Positions 20,675-34,900 of a DNA stretch of 64,000 nucleotides are shown piece after piece. Source of the DNA: Lates calcarifer (lineage: Eukaryota > Chordata > Actinopteri > Centropomidae); NCBI RefSeq assembly GCF_001640805.2, contig NC_066855.1, forward strand, positions 1,990,015 through 2,054,014, read 5' to 3'. Position 1 is the stretch's first letter. Every line of letters begins with the position of its first letter. A model generated the notes under the pieces. It saw only the letters and a list, made by a program, of their open reading frames with translations. It was not told the origin of the DNA and made no database searches. A program made the translations under genes and the position numbers.

Positions 20675-22106
20675 TGTGAGGATAAATAATGTGTGCTGCT
20701 GTTTTATTTTCAGCTCTTACCCTGAAGCTATTTTTTTTTTTAACCTCTGAAGGAAGCTGTTTTTGTTGCTGTACTTTGTCACATGCTCATCACAAGTTAG
20801 TTCATTCTTTTAGGAGGGCTGTTTTCTCTTATGAAAACTAACAGCTTGCCTCAGTCCAGCTTCCCTTGTACTTGTACTAGATAGGGGTCAGTATGTATAA
20901 AGGTGATCAGAGTAAAGTTAGTTTTAAGTGTATTATAAGTTCAGAGACATAAACCACTAACTTATCTAAATCCATAAATTTGCCAGTAATAGCTCTTTTT
21001 AAGCTAACTCTTATTCATTTGTTTAGGATTGTCTATAAATTTCACAGAAATCCATTCAATTTTTGAACAGCAATCAGTGTGAGGCTCACTGTGGGACGAG
21101 AAAAGTCAGGGCGTCATCAAATTCGTTAGAATTGATCCTCTGGGGAACAGGAATGTTCATGGTAGTCCATCCAACTGTTGTGAGGTATTTCAGTCTGAAC
21201 TGGACTATAGTCATATAATCACATTAAATGACTAGAAAAAGCATATGAATAAAACATACTGCCTTAAAAACCATGACCTGAAAAAAAAACTGAGAATCAC
21301 TTGGTTGTTTAATTATATAAATACTTTCACATAATTCAGCATTCAGAACTTAAGCATTTAAATAATTAGACATGGAGCACAACATGTGATTCTAACCTGT
21401 AAATGGCAGGAGACTGTATGATTTGTTTTCAGGTTGTTACAGAAGAAAATAAAGTAAATTATGTAAGTATGTTATCTGAACGAGTCAACTTACTGTCAAT
21501 TAATCCTTATAAATCTCCTAATTATACAGAGGGATGAAGAACATGTAGGTTGGAAAAGTCACATTTGGAATTGCATGTTTCAGTACACCATACTCACACT
21601 GTGCCCTGAAGAATAAAATAAGCAAAATCTAAATTTGCATTTGTAGCCCCATTAAAAAAAAAAAAAAAAAACTAACACCAGACTTCAAGTATTGCCATTG
21701 TGAAGAAATACAAAAACTGGAAAAAGTAAAAAATAACATTCATTTAACTGACAGTTGTGATTTAAAACAATCTTTCAAAAAAGAAAAACTGAAAAAGCTG
21801 CTTTTTCTCAAAAAACATTCACAACCTCTCCAGTCAGGAGTATATTCCTTAAATATTTATGAATTCATTCCTAAGTGAGATATCTGCCGCACATTAAAGA
21901 TAATTGTAGTACAGTCATCCTGACATGTTTAACAAAATAGTTCTGTGTTTCTGTTATTGAATGAATATATTTCAAGTAGCAACAATTCAAAATAGATAAA
22001 CAGTGTTTCAGAATAAAACACTTCATTTGGTCCCCTTTTTAAAACTGAGGTCAGCATCACTGTCATGACATCATGGCCATTGAGGGTGCTGGTCATCATG
22101 GTGACC
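20675..22106. other. Tail-to-tail region between asb12 and slc39a11
   Basis: About 1.4 kb of AT-rich sequence, including an A run near 21652-21670. It should contain the slc39a11 3' UTR, read on the minus strand from 22106 downward; I could not settle on its poly(A) signal. No coding potential seen. Confidence 0.6.
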
Positions 22107-22185
22107 TCAGCCTAGGCCCACATCGAGTGACATCATCACTACGAAGCCCAGGATGGAGGTCCAGGATGCCAGTTTCCCATTTCCA
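22107..22185 (-). CDS. slc39a11: slc39a11 last coding exon
   Basis: Encodes the final ZIP11 helix, [19 protein letters not shown] then SLDVGLG and a TGA stop at 22109-22107. It joins the previous exon across a split serine codon (AG-T). The acceptor is ACTAG. Nearly identical to the human C-terminus from memory. Confidence 0.95.
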
Positions 22186-25100
22186 CTAGTGACGTTAAGA
22201 TGGAGAAAATCAAAAATGGGAAAAGTGTGAGATTTTGAAAGAAAGTGCACATTTGTTGTTGGTTATCTCTCCATCCTTTACCCACTTTCCCTCTTACCTG
22301 ACTTGAGCCTCTGGTATGATGTCATCCACCACCACGTAGACCATTGCCCCGGCAGCAAATGCCAACGCGTACGGCAGCAGGGGTTCTGCCATAACCACAG
22401 CGACAGCGCCCAGCAACCCAGCAATAGGCTCTACCATGCCACTTAACTGGCCATACCTGAGAGGGAAACAATAACCACCAAGTTACAGTAACTGAATTTG
22501 AAGTATCTCTGTACAGTCTTAAGTTGTCACAGACACGTGTCTTTCCCTACCAGAAGGCCGTCCACGTTGAGACCCCTGAACCCCGGAGTGGAAGGCTCAC
22601 TGCCAAGCCCTCTGGGAAATTCTGGATGCCAATACCAATGGCCAAATTTCTGAGGGAATTGAAAAATAATAAACAGTAACAGCATTTCTCATTACGTTAA
22701 ATGTTAACAACTACCTCTTTCGGTCAGACAGGGATCCCCTGCCCAGCAACCACCACCTTTTCTCTGCAGTACCAAAATAACACCTGCAGATGTCAGCAGC
22801 ACACTGGGTAGGTTATACAATGTGATGAGGCCAGAGGTCCACTTGACATGATCAGAGATTTCCTACCAAACAATTGACATTGCTCTATGCAATACCATAA
22901 AACGGCACTAGATGTCAGCAGCACACAACACAGAACAACACAGAACTTCCTTATCATATTCTTACCACTACGATAAGCATAGCAAGCCTTTACCTATTCC
23001 CAACCATACTGACTATTAACCTAAACCCAACAATTTCAACTTTACACCTACATTCAGCTTTCTTCAGGCTTATACCTAAAAAAGACTAATCACAGCACTT
23101 CTAAACACATAATCTCATGAGCCACAGTTTTATGTCCAGCTATGATGCTGTACAGAAAGTCTGCAATGTTTCCATGGTCAACAGCATGCACCATAATGAA
23201 TTAGCTACTTCATCTCACTTGCCAGCATAGAAAACTAATATTTTGGATGAATGGAGATGTGTACTATGTGCATGTTTGTTTGCCACCACACCAGTCTTAC
23301 CTGGCACTCTCAAAAGTAGCAGATGATGTCTTTCCAATGGCTCCAAATCCAACCCCGACAGCTAAACCCTCTGCAAAAACAACAACAAACACACAGATAA
23401 TAGACCCTATGACACCTGTCTTGAAGAAAGGGGAAGGAAATATGTTAGCAAAGAGCAGAAATAAGAAAATAAGTGAAAAAAAAGCATCAAGGGGCTTTGC
23501 AGAGGATTGAAAACATTCTACCTGTCTGGAATGAAGTGTGATTTACTTCATACATGACATGAAGACTCTGGTCTGTTCTTTCAGTTGGATCACTGTGATC
23601 TATATACAGCAACAGTCCATGGGGATTTCCAGGCCAAGGTCTACACTGTATTTTTTATCTAGTCTTAGCTTAGTGAAAGATGAAACCCTCTACTGAAGTT
23701 TCATCCTACTAAATCTGTCTGCACAGGAAGCCCCTATGAAATGAGGATATATTTGCTGAACTACTGATGCGTCATTGAGAGTTAATGTGAGAAACCTGGT
23801 CTTACTTTATTTGTTGCTGGGAATTACAACAAATTGTCTGTGGAAGATTCTACAGTTATATTGGAAAGCTTCTACATCTACACCATTACTAGTACTATGA
23901 CAGATGCTTAAGAGATCTCTCCTGTTGTGATCATCCTATAGACTCGGCCTCTGTTCCCTCTTTCCATCCTCTGTACACCCTGAGCAGCATCCCTCTCCTC
24001 TGATGTTCCATTTGTCTCATTTGCTATGCCTGTCATGCATACTTAAAGTACACACTATTCAAACTGAAAGTGAAAAGGTCACAGTGTGTGATGTATCTGT
24101 GAGTGTATTTGTGTGTTTGAGAAGTGTATGTGTGTGTGTGTGTGTGCAGTCAGATCTACGGCCTGTTTTGCATTTCATACCAAAGAAGCAGAGGAACAGA
24201 TCTGCACCTACTTCAAACGCTGGCGAGCAGTCACGTCCGGTCATGCCATTAACAGCTAGGTTATTACAATGCTAAAACATGCTAATTTCTTGATTTTCTT
24301 TCCCCACAGCTAGCATTCAAAAACTGGATAAGAGCAGGCATGAAGGAGTTGTGCTCACAGATAGTGGAGTGGTTTAGTTTGCAGCCTTTGGAATAACATG
24401 TCACCCCACTGATCAAATTCTCAAACACTGAAAGTATTTCCTCCATTAAACAGTTTTGTAGTTCTGTCCTATTTATTACTGCTAGCTTGTTAGCATGTAA
24501 ACACACACTATAACACTGTATCACTAACACACAGAGCAAACTCTAAACTGATTTACGAATATAAGAACATGGTCTATCTTCTGGTGCAATCTTCACCCAC
24601 TTTTCTTCTGCTCTGGAGCTTACTGGGAATTAAGATGCCTCTAGACAGCAAGCGGTTCACCCTCTGTGGTGCAAGTCATGAAGACCCACTGTTTCCATAT
24701 ATTACATTTACTGCTGTCCGCCTGCACGTCATTACATAATACTTGAAGATAGGCTTGTAGACAGTGATACTGTGAACATTCACTGGACCACCAGAAAAGC
24801 TATCTTTGCAGCAGATGTTGCTCCAAACAGATTAATGTCTTTAGGCACTGGAGCTATACAGCTAATTTAGGATAGTCAGATACCACTTAATTCATTTTCA
24901 ATCAAATTCCTTCCTGTGGTTTCTAATGTCACATGGCAAGCTTCAGTGGCCAGCTGCAAAACTGATTTCTTCTTGGAGTCAAAATTAAAGGTCTTATCTT
25001 CTAATCTTCTGTCACAGTCAGTCTCAGGCTGCGTTGATGTCTGTGTTTGATCGACAGCAGTTGGCAGGCTGATTTCTGGCAGAGTAAAGATAGCTAAAGC

Positions 25101-25558
25101 AAACAAACCTGCAGTGCAGTCTACGTGTTTTGAGCCTACCGTGTGTTGTTAGTGGTATTAAAGAGGTATGTTTACCTGCTGTTTAATGTGCTGCAGCTGA
25201 GCAGCTAAACAGCTATCTATCCTGCAAACTGATGTTAGCAGGTCACTTTTCCCTCACTGAAAGTTTGTTTGGTCTTTTGTTCAACAAGCTAAATAAACGG
25301 GGAGACTTTAGCGTGAAAGCTAATCTGAGTGAATGTTCAAAGTCTGTGGTTCTGTTTGTGCTTTCTGGTTCAGAGCGACCATCTGCCCATGACAGAGTGC
25401 TGAGGTTACTGTTTTGAGCAATTGTGGTTTAAAATGAAGCGATCGGTTTGGCTGTATGGAAACAAGTGCTCCAACTGGATAGACAACAGACATTTCATTT
25501 CATTTTCATTCAAATCCAGGGGGCAACACCATGAAAAAAAGATGTGATTTACAAAGCA

Positions 25559-25603
<45 letters not shown>

Positions 25604-25892
25604 GGACTTAAACAGTCATCATCAGCAGCAGCAGTTGCTTGCTCTCTTTCTCCTGGCCACTCTCATTGCGTTCTACCTTTTCTGCCACATTCACACTGGA
25701 AACAATTGTGTTGATGAACTGAGTAACCACTCGCTGTCTGAAAGCACTTTAAAGCTACCTGAGCGAGGTGGGGGGCTTTTATGGCTTTATATAAATGTAC
25801 ATTATAAAGTAGTAATTTCTTCCCTTAAAAGTGAGAATGGCTGATCTCTACCAGCCCTCTTCTCCCTTCCTATGTATTCCTCCACTGTATTA

Positions 25893-25930
<38 letters not shown>

Positions 25931-28900
25931 TCACTGCAACAAGCTATACTGCCTTAAACCAAGAACAAGTGACAAAGCTAAGGATAAAGTAAAGAGAGAA
26001 ATAAGCCAGGAGCAAGAGATGGAGTGAAGAAATGACACAAAGGCTAGAGAATAAGAGATCATTGTCCTGATTCTCCTGCACACTTCCAGAGCCCAGGGGC
26101 CACTGCATCATAATCTAACGCCTGCCATCACATCTGGTAGCAACGCACACTGGTTCCAATCAACTTCCCACCAGCCCATAACAGGCAAATGTATTATAGT
26201 GACATTATGGGCAAAAGCACCGTTCAGTTACACCGTGGGTCCCCCGTTACAATTCATCTCAATCCTCTAGAACTGTGTGAAATGCCGGGGGCCAGTAGAA
26301 GCTATCTGCACCGAAAAATCTTTGACTAAGTTTGAATAAAACATTAGCTTAGAGAGTTTCAGTGCTTTATTTTCACAGCTAGAACAAGGCTAGGGGCAGG
26401 CTAGAAGTTTTTTGAGTCTAAACTGATTTAAAGATGCAAGACCTCAATGAAGAATTTCCTTTTTTCCCCTTGTTTCATATATGTAAAGGAAATGGCATCA
26501 CATACTTATATAATCAGAGTCACCACTGATGCTGCTGTCGAATGGACCTGTGGAAATCAGCAAGAAAAACTGTTCATCTCCTCCTCTGGATCAAGAATTT
26601 GGGTTTTCCAACAACAGCTCCTCACCTGAGGCTACACAGCTGGAAATGTGAGCTTGGGGGGTTTGGGAGTGTTTTGCAGGTCCACTGAGCTACAAGTCTT
26701 TCTTCCAAAACAGGGTTCAAGGTTAACAAGGGAGCACTATACGCCCACATACCTGTCAGGTTTTTGCCCACGAGACTCATATTTTAGTGTCCTTGCTGGA
26801 ATCTCACGGCCATTAAATGAATATCACATGGACTGCCGTGAACCGTGAATGGTTGTTTGTCTCTATATGTCAGCCCTGGTGACCTATCCAGGCTGTATTT
26901 TCAAATCCAGTTTTTATTAGTAGGGATGTCATATCTTTAAATATCTTTAAATAACATTTTGACCAGAGAAGAATACATTACAATAGAATACAATTTTGAC
27001 AAAGGGAAATGCTATTAAAGATAAATAAAATGTAATTTCAGATTGGAGTGAGGTTCAATTGCTAATCAACGGTCATTATCAATATTCAAAACAACCAAAG
27101 GAGCAGAGATGTCTTTGTGCGCGCACAGGTGTCAAAGTTGAGCAGTGGAAACTGGCAGAAATGATTGTGACTGAGTGTGAGTCTTCAGTTCTTTCATAGA
27201 AGAAATGAGAGATGTTTTACATTGTCACCTGTGTATGTCCTTTTTCATCCTTTTTTCGCTCCCTAAAGGAAACTCTGGCTGGTTTTGGGTTCTGTGTGTG
27301 TGTATTTGTGTGTGCTTGCGTGTGCACAGCGGCTGGTCCTATCCAATTCCTGCTTAATGTTCTATGCTCTTTTAAGCGAGTCTGACGATGCTGCTGCTGA
27401 CAGCCCATTGTCACAGCAGCCACTCATTTCCATCGCATGTCCCTTTAATCTCCTCTCCTCGCTCGTCTCCTTTTTCCACCGGGCTTGCCATTACTGCACC
27501 TCCCCTCTCTCTGGCTCCCTCTCCTTTCTTTCTGCTGCTGAACTGTGGGCTTTTGCGTTAATGTTACTATTTTTCACATCTGTTTTGTGGAGCGATGTTC
27601 CTTTCTACCACATCAAAGTCTGCTCTTATTGCTCTTTATGCTGTCGCTTTTTATCCTCTCCTCATCAGGTATAGTAAGGTGACATCTCTAAATGTAAAAT
27701 ACAAATTGCTTGATGAAAAGAATGACTTAATCCCCTGCAATTTCAACATCTAAAGAAATTATTTAGAGGTAACTCATCACATAGCTGCATATTTAGAGTG
27801 ACTCCAAAAGATACTTGCATGGACAGATATAATTTTGTATTTGGCCCTGAAGGAAAATCTGCTGTAAAACGTACCTGTAGGCCTAATTCAAAGACAGGTA
27901 TAGTTCAAACTATGAGTCCTGAGTTCTCATGGGTTGGAAGGTTCACATCTTGATGGGCGTTGTGGCTGCTGTCATTGCTTAACGGTCTCTAGTTATTATT
28001 TAATTCTTAAATTTTCCGTATGACTTTGTAAGCACAGTATAATGCTCAGTCAAGGTTATTTGGACAAGAATATAAAAAAACAGCTTGTGGCTCCTTGTGT
28101 AATTGTCTCCTGTCTAATCCAGTGATGTTCTGATATTCGTGGTTGCCCCTTATTTTGCTCAAAGTAACTGCCAGCAGTAGCTGTCAATGACCTTGCTCAA
28201 TCCGTCACACTAACAAGGATCAACTCAAATGGTGGGGAGAAAGGACGGCCATCAATCTCCTGCTCAGCCTGACAAGACGTCACCGAAGTCCTGTCACAGC
28301 TCTGTCTCCTGCAGTGTCACGGAGCGTCGAGAGCCTCTTTGAAGACCGGTACATGTTATTACGCAGCTGGTGTTTGTGTTGTTCCCAGGGTTGAACGATG
28401 CATTAACACCACCAGGGTGAGGGCTTCTATTCCCAATGTGACAGATAGGTGTCAAAAATTAAGTGCACTTATCACATTCTGGGAAAAAGCCCTCACCAGA
28501 TAAATGATTTTTAGCTGAAGTTACTTCGAAATATCAGTACTGAACTAAGATGTTTATTCAGAATAGAGCCCTTTCACCAGCCTGAATCACAAAACAGGTT
28601 TATCACACATGCACACACACACCTTGAAAAAAGCCTTACATCTTTGGCCATTATTTTGAACTAACGTACACTATGTGCAGACACTGCAGACACAAAAAAG
28701 AAAGCAAAAAGTGTAATAGATTGTAGAGATTGACCCTTGACTTATTAACTATAGAGGTGTCCAGATATGGTATAAATCTGACAGACTGCAAATGTGATCA
28801 GGATGGCTTGTTACCTCCTCGAGTTGCTGCAATGAATCTGTGAAAGACAATGTTCTCAAAGCCAAAACAATAAAAATATGATTCAGACATAAAAATAACA

Positions 28901-31900
28901 GAATTTTTCTTCAACAATCTGCTGAAAAAAAATTTCAAAATGCTTGGGAAAAAAAAAAAAGCTTCTTCCCTCCCTCTCAGCAGGAACTGCATACAGTTTA
29001 GTCCATCAGACAAATGCACAGTTGGGTTCAGTTCACTGGATCTTTTTTATACCTGAGATACTCGATCAATTGGAGATGAGAATCACAACTTAATTTGATT
29101 TGTGCTCAGTGAGTGTTTTGCTGGCTGGGAGCTGAGGCTGTGGGAGGTCTGTTTCATTAGTCTTACAGGAGATCTCTACAACCTACAAATGTGTGGGTTC
29201 TGTGTATATGTGTGTGTGTGATTGTACAGGAGCAGGTGTTGGATGAGTACGTTACAATTATGAGTCTAGGGTGTGGCAGTGACCAGTAAACTGCTGTACT
29301 CATTAATGAACTGACCTTTTACATTAAATTTCGTATTTAGTGGAGTGCTCCATGGCAACACAGCCACTAACATTTAATCTCCTCCAACTCTCTACACATG
29401 CCCCTAATTTGCTTTTTATCCGCACTTCCTGGAGCACACAATCATTTCACACTATGAATATAATTTTGCTGTTACTAACAGAACAAATAGAAATCAATCA
29501 AGTCTGACACAGGAAATCACTCAAACATGTGAAACTGCTTTTTCTCCTTAATTGAGAGGGATACACTTTTTAACAATCGCTAATTGTCCATAGCTCAATG
29601 CTCTGCTCATGACACATTGTATATTTCCACATTTAATTAATCATTTGAATGCAGTGGAGCAAAAGACACATTCATTTCTTCAAGTATGAAGTCTCTCAAA
29701 AGCTTATCAGACTTTAGCTTCCCAATCAGAAAGACAAAATGAAACTACAGCTATGACTAGAATTACTGCCTCGCTGTTGTTTGCCTCCCACAACCAGCGA
29801 GATGACCTTGACCTTTGACCCTTAACCATCACCTTTTAATAGGTTCATCCCTGATGCCAAGTGAACGTTTCTGCCAAATTTGAAGGGATTCCTTCCAGGC
29901 ATTCCTGATATGTTGCCTTCACTGGAATGTCAGGTCACTGTGGCCTTGACCTTTGACATTTGACCACCAAAATCTACTCAGTTCATCCTTTGTGCTTCCA
30001 ATTTTACACTCACTGTCTCTATATGTACAGTGCCTCGAGATAACTTCTGTTGTGAATTGGTGCTATGTAAATAAAATTGACTGTGAATTCCTGGTGTTAA
30101 TTGTGTTGGTGGTTTTGCTGTCAGCTCCTAGAAATGTAATGTAATGTTAAATGCTCCCCTGGTAATTTTTACATAGATTTTATCATCTCTGTTTCCTGAC
30201 TCAAATGTTTATCTCTGAGCTGCTGCTTCATCGCTGATAGAGGAAACTCCAAACACTGAGCGCTGCTCTTCCCTGAGTGTCATCTTTGATGTATGATTGA
30301 CAGGTGATTAGTCTAATTAGTTTATGTGAATTGACAGATTTGTGACTTGCTGACCTCTGTGTTCTGTTTAATAATGCACAGTCTGTTTCTATTTGACAGG
30401 ATTTTTCTAAATAAATATTCAAACATCGGAGGTATTTACATTCAGTGAGCTGTCTGGCCTGCACTCAGAACAAAACAACATGAGCTGCTAAACAAGATTT
30501 AGTGCAGTGAGTTTTTCTAAATGAGCTGTAACTCATATTGTTACTTGTATTGTACTTACAAATACATTACCATTACAGCTCATATGAAGCCTAATGTTTT
30601 CAGTTCAGCTGGTTATGGCTATGGCATTCACCACAACCTCACCACTGTAGACGGTGGTTCATATGTTTCCATAGCAACTTCGCCAGCTGCTGTCATGTTG
30701 TTTGACGTCATTTGTAATCATTTATGTTTTCTCCTTGATCTATTTTTTTCTATTGGTAACACCTTTGCCACCCTTGTCAGGAAAAAAAGCTGGAACAGAC
30801 CAGTGATTACAAAAATAGTACTGTACTGAAATAACACTATCAAGAACATTATCTGCCCGTTTCTCTTCTCCCATGACACTTCGTTTCTGCAGTGCAAATA
30901 AACAATACTAAAGCCCCACTCAGACAGGATTAACATTACTAGGGGAGGTGGGGAATGAGGAACAATTCTCTGTGATCTTTAGTAATTTAATTAATTGTTC
31001 CAGATGGCATTTGAAAATTACAGGATGGGGTGAGAAAGGGATATTCAACAAAATAAATCCAAACACATTCACAAACGCGGTGCAGAAGAACTGACACTTC
31101 AGAACCTGCTGGAGAATTTACTTTACAACTTTTAAAAGTGTTCCTCAGTATCAAAGTAATCCAGTAATAGTAATCTGTATATTCTAATGCAGCATGATGT
31201 TGCCAAAATCAAAACAAATACGGGTTAAAAAAATACGGGTTAGATGGTCAAGAAGCTCATCCTGTGAGATCCACAAGGACTGTACTCCAGATAGGATTTA
31301 GATTACAGGGGGTCCAACAAGTTAGCTGTAAAAATAGGCCATTTCAGATCCTTCGTATTCCTGGGAATAAGAAGAAATAAATCCTGTCTGAATCTACAAA
31401 CATGCTGACAGCTCTGTGAGACTGTTCTTTGGCATGTAAGCATGCTAACATTTGCTAATTAGCACTAAAGACAAGGCTGACACAGATGGGAAGGAAACTG
31501 ACTGATGAATTCACTCGATGAGCATCATTCATTCTTCTTTTCTTCCCTGTCAAAGTTCTGTGCAGGTCACCTGAACTTTTCATGCAGCTTTGCACAGCAC
31601 AGTGCTTGTATACCACTGAGCAGATTTAGTGACAAAGGAGTGATTCTAAACCAAGTTTCCTGTAGTTTTGCACATAAGGAAAGACAACTGGAGTGAGGTC
31701 TTGTCTTCCTGCCTCAGCAGGTGACTTTTGCTGCACAGCACTAGAATTTGCTGCAATACAGAAAACCAAAAGAAACATAACCTGGATGTGGTATGAGTGC
31801 ATTATCCTAACTCATTTGACTTTCACTAGCACTTCCTCAGTGGCATGGGCAAATTCTGGCACTACATGCGGCCCTGTGGTTGGTTCTCACCTGGGATGTT

Positions 31901-34900
31901 GTGGATGGTGATGGCAAGGATGAGGAGAAGAATGCGTCGCCATCTGCTTCCTGTATGCCCGACCCCTTCCTGTTGTTTACTTCCTGTTTCTTGTTCATCT
32001 GAGCTGCCCGATTGAGGTCCTCTCCTCCTCTGGTGAACATCTCCATTCTCTAATTTATCTGTGTGACAGAGGAGAATAATGTTAAAAACAAAATACAAAC
32101 ATTGTGTAATGTCCGCATACAACAGACCACTCATTAGAATTTGCTTGTAACTGGATGCACCTTTAAATGTACAGAGGTATCTACAAGCACCTAAAATCCA
32201 CAAGTATTGAAATATTGGTAGAAAATACAATTTGTTAACAACTGAGAGTGTGGATTAAAGCTGTATTAACTCAGTAGATAAGACTGGTGACTGGCCAGGT
32301 GTGTTGGGAAGTAAACACAGTTTGAACTTCTTTCTCAAGCTTTTTTCCTTCTTTACACAAATATTTCACTTTTTCTGTGCGCAAACAAGACCAACACTAT
32401 AACTGATTTTCCATACCACTATTCAGATATTTAAATGCCTGAATGCTGTTTGGAACAGCTATATAATACACGGTATAGAGTAGTTCTTTGTGAGAATAGC
32501 ATGCTTGAAGTGCTTGTCAGATTGCCAGACATTGCCAGAAACCCCCTTTGTGATGATAGGAATCTGGGGAGGGGGTGCGTCTGACAATTTTTCAAACTTT
32601 CCTGCAACAGACAATCTGACAATCAATGTCATGCAGCAGTTGGTGAGGTGTGCCAAGGTGTGAAAGGATGAAGGGTTTCAGCTTCTTCCCATTAGTATTC
32701 AGCCTCATTCTTCACTCTTCACCTGGTAGCGGGGCCAACTGTAGTCTTTTCCCCTCTGCAGTTAAGCTCATATGTGTGTTTGTGGTTGAGACAAGAGAGA
32801 ATTCTCTGTTTCTTCAACATTCTCTGTGTTCAGCTCTCAGTACTTTTATTGCTTCTACCTGAATCTCTGTGGTTTGGAGTTTAGCTTCACGCCTGTGTTT
32901 CTACTTTCAGATAACAGCAGTTAAACCAGCGGGATACTTAGTGGAGCCATTCTTCAATAAAAACAGCCCCACCATGTCATCAAGCTAAACAATTTGGTAG
33001 AAAAACACTCACACTGCCACGGCATAGCTGTTCACAGTATGGCTCAGCATGACAACATTCCCTACTATGGGGAAAACCCTATGTGACAGCAGGTTTTTGG
33101 CCCTGCCTTGGAGAGCAGCCATTTGGAACAGGTATTTTTCACCTTTAGACGAGGCTGGACGAGGCACAAACTATTCACAAACAAACAACTCTACAACTTC
33201 AATGGCCACTGTAACTCAAGGGGAGGATGAGAGCCAACATTCACAGCTCTCTCCACTCAGACAGAGGTTGATAATAGTCAGATTACTTTGCTTAATACCC
33301 CAGTATAGTGTTCAGTGAGAATACTTCACCGGTTGGTGCTGTAAAGATGATCCACGGCTGCATGAGAACAAATGTGTTAAGAGGTGCTTCCAATACAGCC
33401 TGAGAGAAACACTTCAAACTTCAACTCTCAGGCTAATTAAGTTTGTTCTGTGAAACGCTAATTAGTGGTTATGTTGTCCTGGATATAGTCAGGTAACATA
33501 CACAGAACTCTCAAATTTGTCAGTGGAACATCATGGAAACAAGCACTTGTCCTCCGAACACAGAAATTTCCTCTGAGGTATGGCACTCAGCAAACAGTTT
33601 CTATATATGAATATCTTTGATTCTGATATTTGAATCAAAGAGGAGCATAAAAGACAGATAGGTTGATTACACATTAAATGCTGGCTGCCTCAAGCCTAAT
33701 TAACATGTCTGTCAACTACTTTAAATTTATAGCCTGAGGGGCACAGCGGTACGATTCTCATCTAAAATGAAAAATGTCCTGGGTTTGTCCCTTTATCAGT
33801 CCAATTATGAGCACTGCAATCTCTGTTAATGTCATAAAAACAAAGTTAATAGCTTAAGACAATCTAATTAGCACAAGCTCTCTGCTGGAGGATGCACGGA
33901 CAATATTAAATTTGCTTGACATGTTAATAATGCAGAAAAAAGCACATCATCAAGTAAATAAAAATGATGGATAAATTCATAATGAGTGTCATGGTATTTA
34001 GCTCTTTATATGGTGTAATGTTTTTAGTATTCTACATTTGCTCTTCGAGAGGACGTAGCCCGTAGACACATGAGGCTGGCCTGATGATGGAGGATGACTT
34101 GATACACTAGGAAAGGTTTAGATTACCCAGAGATCTGCCCCGCTTTTCTCATGAGATTGCATGAGAAAAGACATGAAATGGCTGATTCAACCTCTGCAGT
34201 GTTTACTCATTTACTTAAATTCTTTTCTCCAGAGAAAAATGCATCACTCAAACACTGGTGGAATCAAATACACCAGGGAATGTGAGCCTCAGTCCACTTG
34301 CAAACATATTAGAGCCATTTAGACAAAAGGAAACAGTAAATACCTGATGCAAATTAAATGCTTCATGTACACCCACTGATGTAGGAACATGTTATAGCCA
34401 AGTCCGCACACCAGTCAAAACAACACCAGTAACAAGTTGTTCTGACTCCCTTTACCTGACAGTATGACAGGGTACCAAAACTTTGCCTTATTAACACACT
34501 TCAAAAGGCTCAATTCAAAAGGGCATTCAGTTTTCTTTTCTACTCTACCAAATGTGGGTTCTTGCTTGAAGTAGGTGTTGGTGAGGCTTGCTTGCCAAGA
34601 GCTTCAGCCATTGTTGCCTTTACAATACAAGAGGTTAGAATGAGCACTCCGGGCAGTGCTACTTATTCAGGGCAATCAACACTGCAGTGAGCTGCTTCCA
34701 GAAAGCGATGAGATGGGCTGGTCGGGCCAGAGCTAACTCGTAACATGCCAACTTCAATGGAAGAAAAGAAGCCATAGGAGCAAAACACTGATGTTGTTTT
34801 GCACTGATAGAGACAGCTCTTCCTAAAAAACAGTCAAACCCACAGAGCAACAGCAGGAGCTCTAATTAGTGAACGATACTCTTCTCAACACACACACACA

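Larger units (their letters stand above)
23371..31890 (-). other. 8.5-kb slc39a11 intron
   Basis: No exon-like coding block. Contents: a (TG)n near 24126, stretches rich in GCTAGC/TTAGCATG typical of decayed fish repeats (24240-25250), long (CA)n and (CT)n arrays (25561, 25896), a compound dispersed repeat at about 29800-30090, and a CATGCTAACATTTGC repeat fragment near 31440. Otherwise AT-rich unique sequence. Confidence 0.7.

Noticed and set aside
24876..25106. A 76-codon minus-strand frame with many polar residues
   Set aside because: No similarity recognised, no exon borders, lies in repeat-like intronic DNA.
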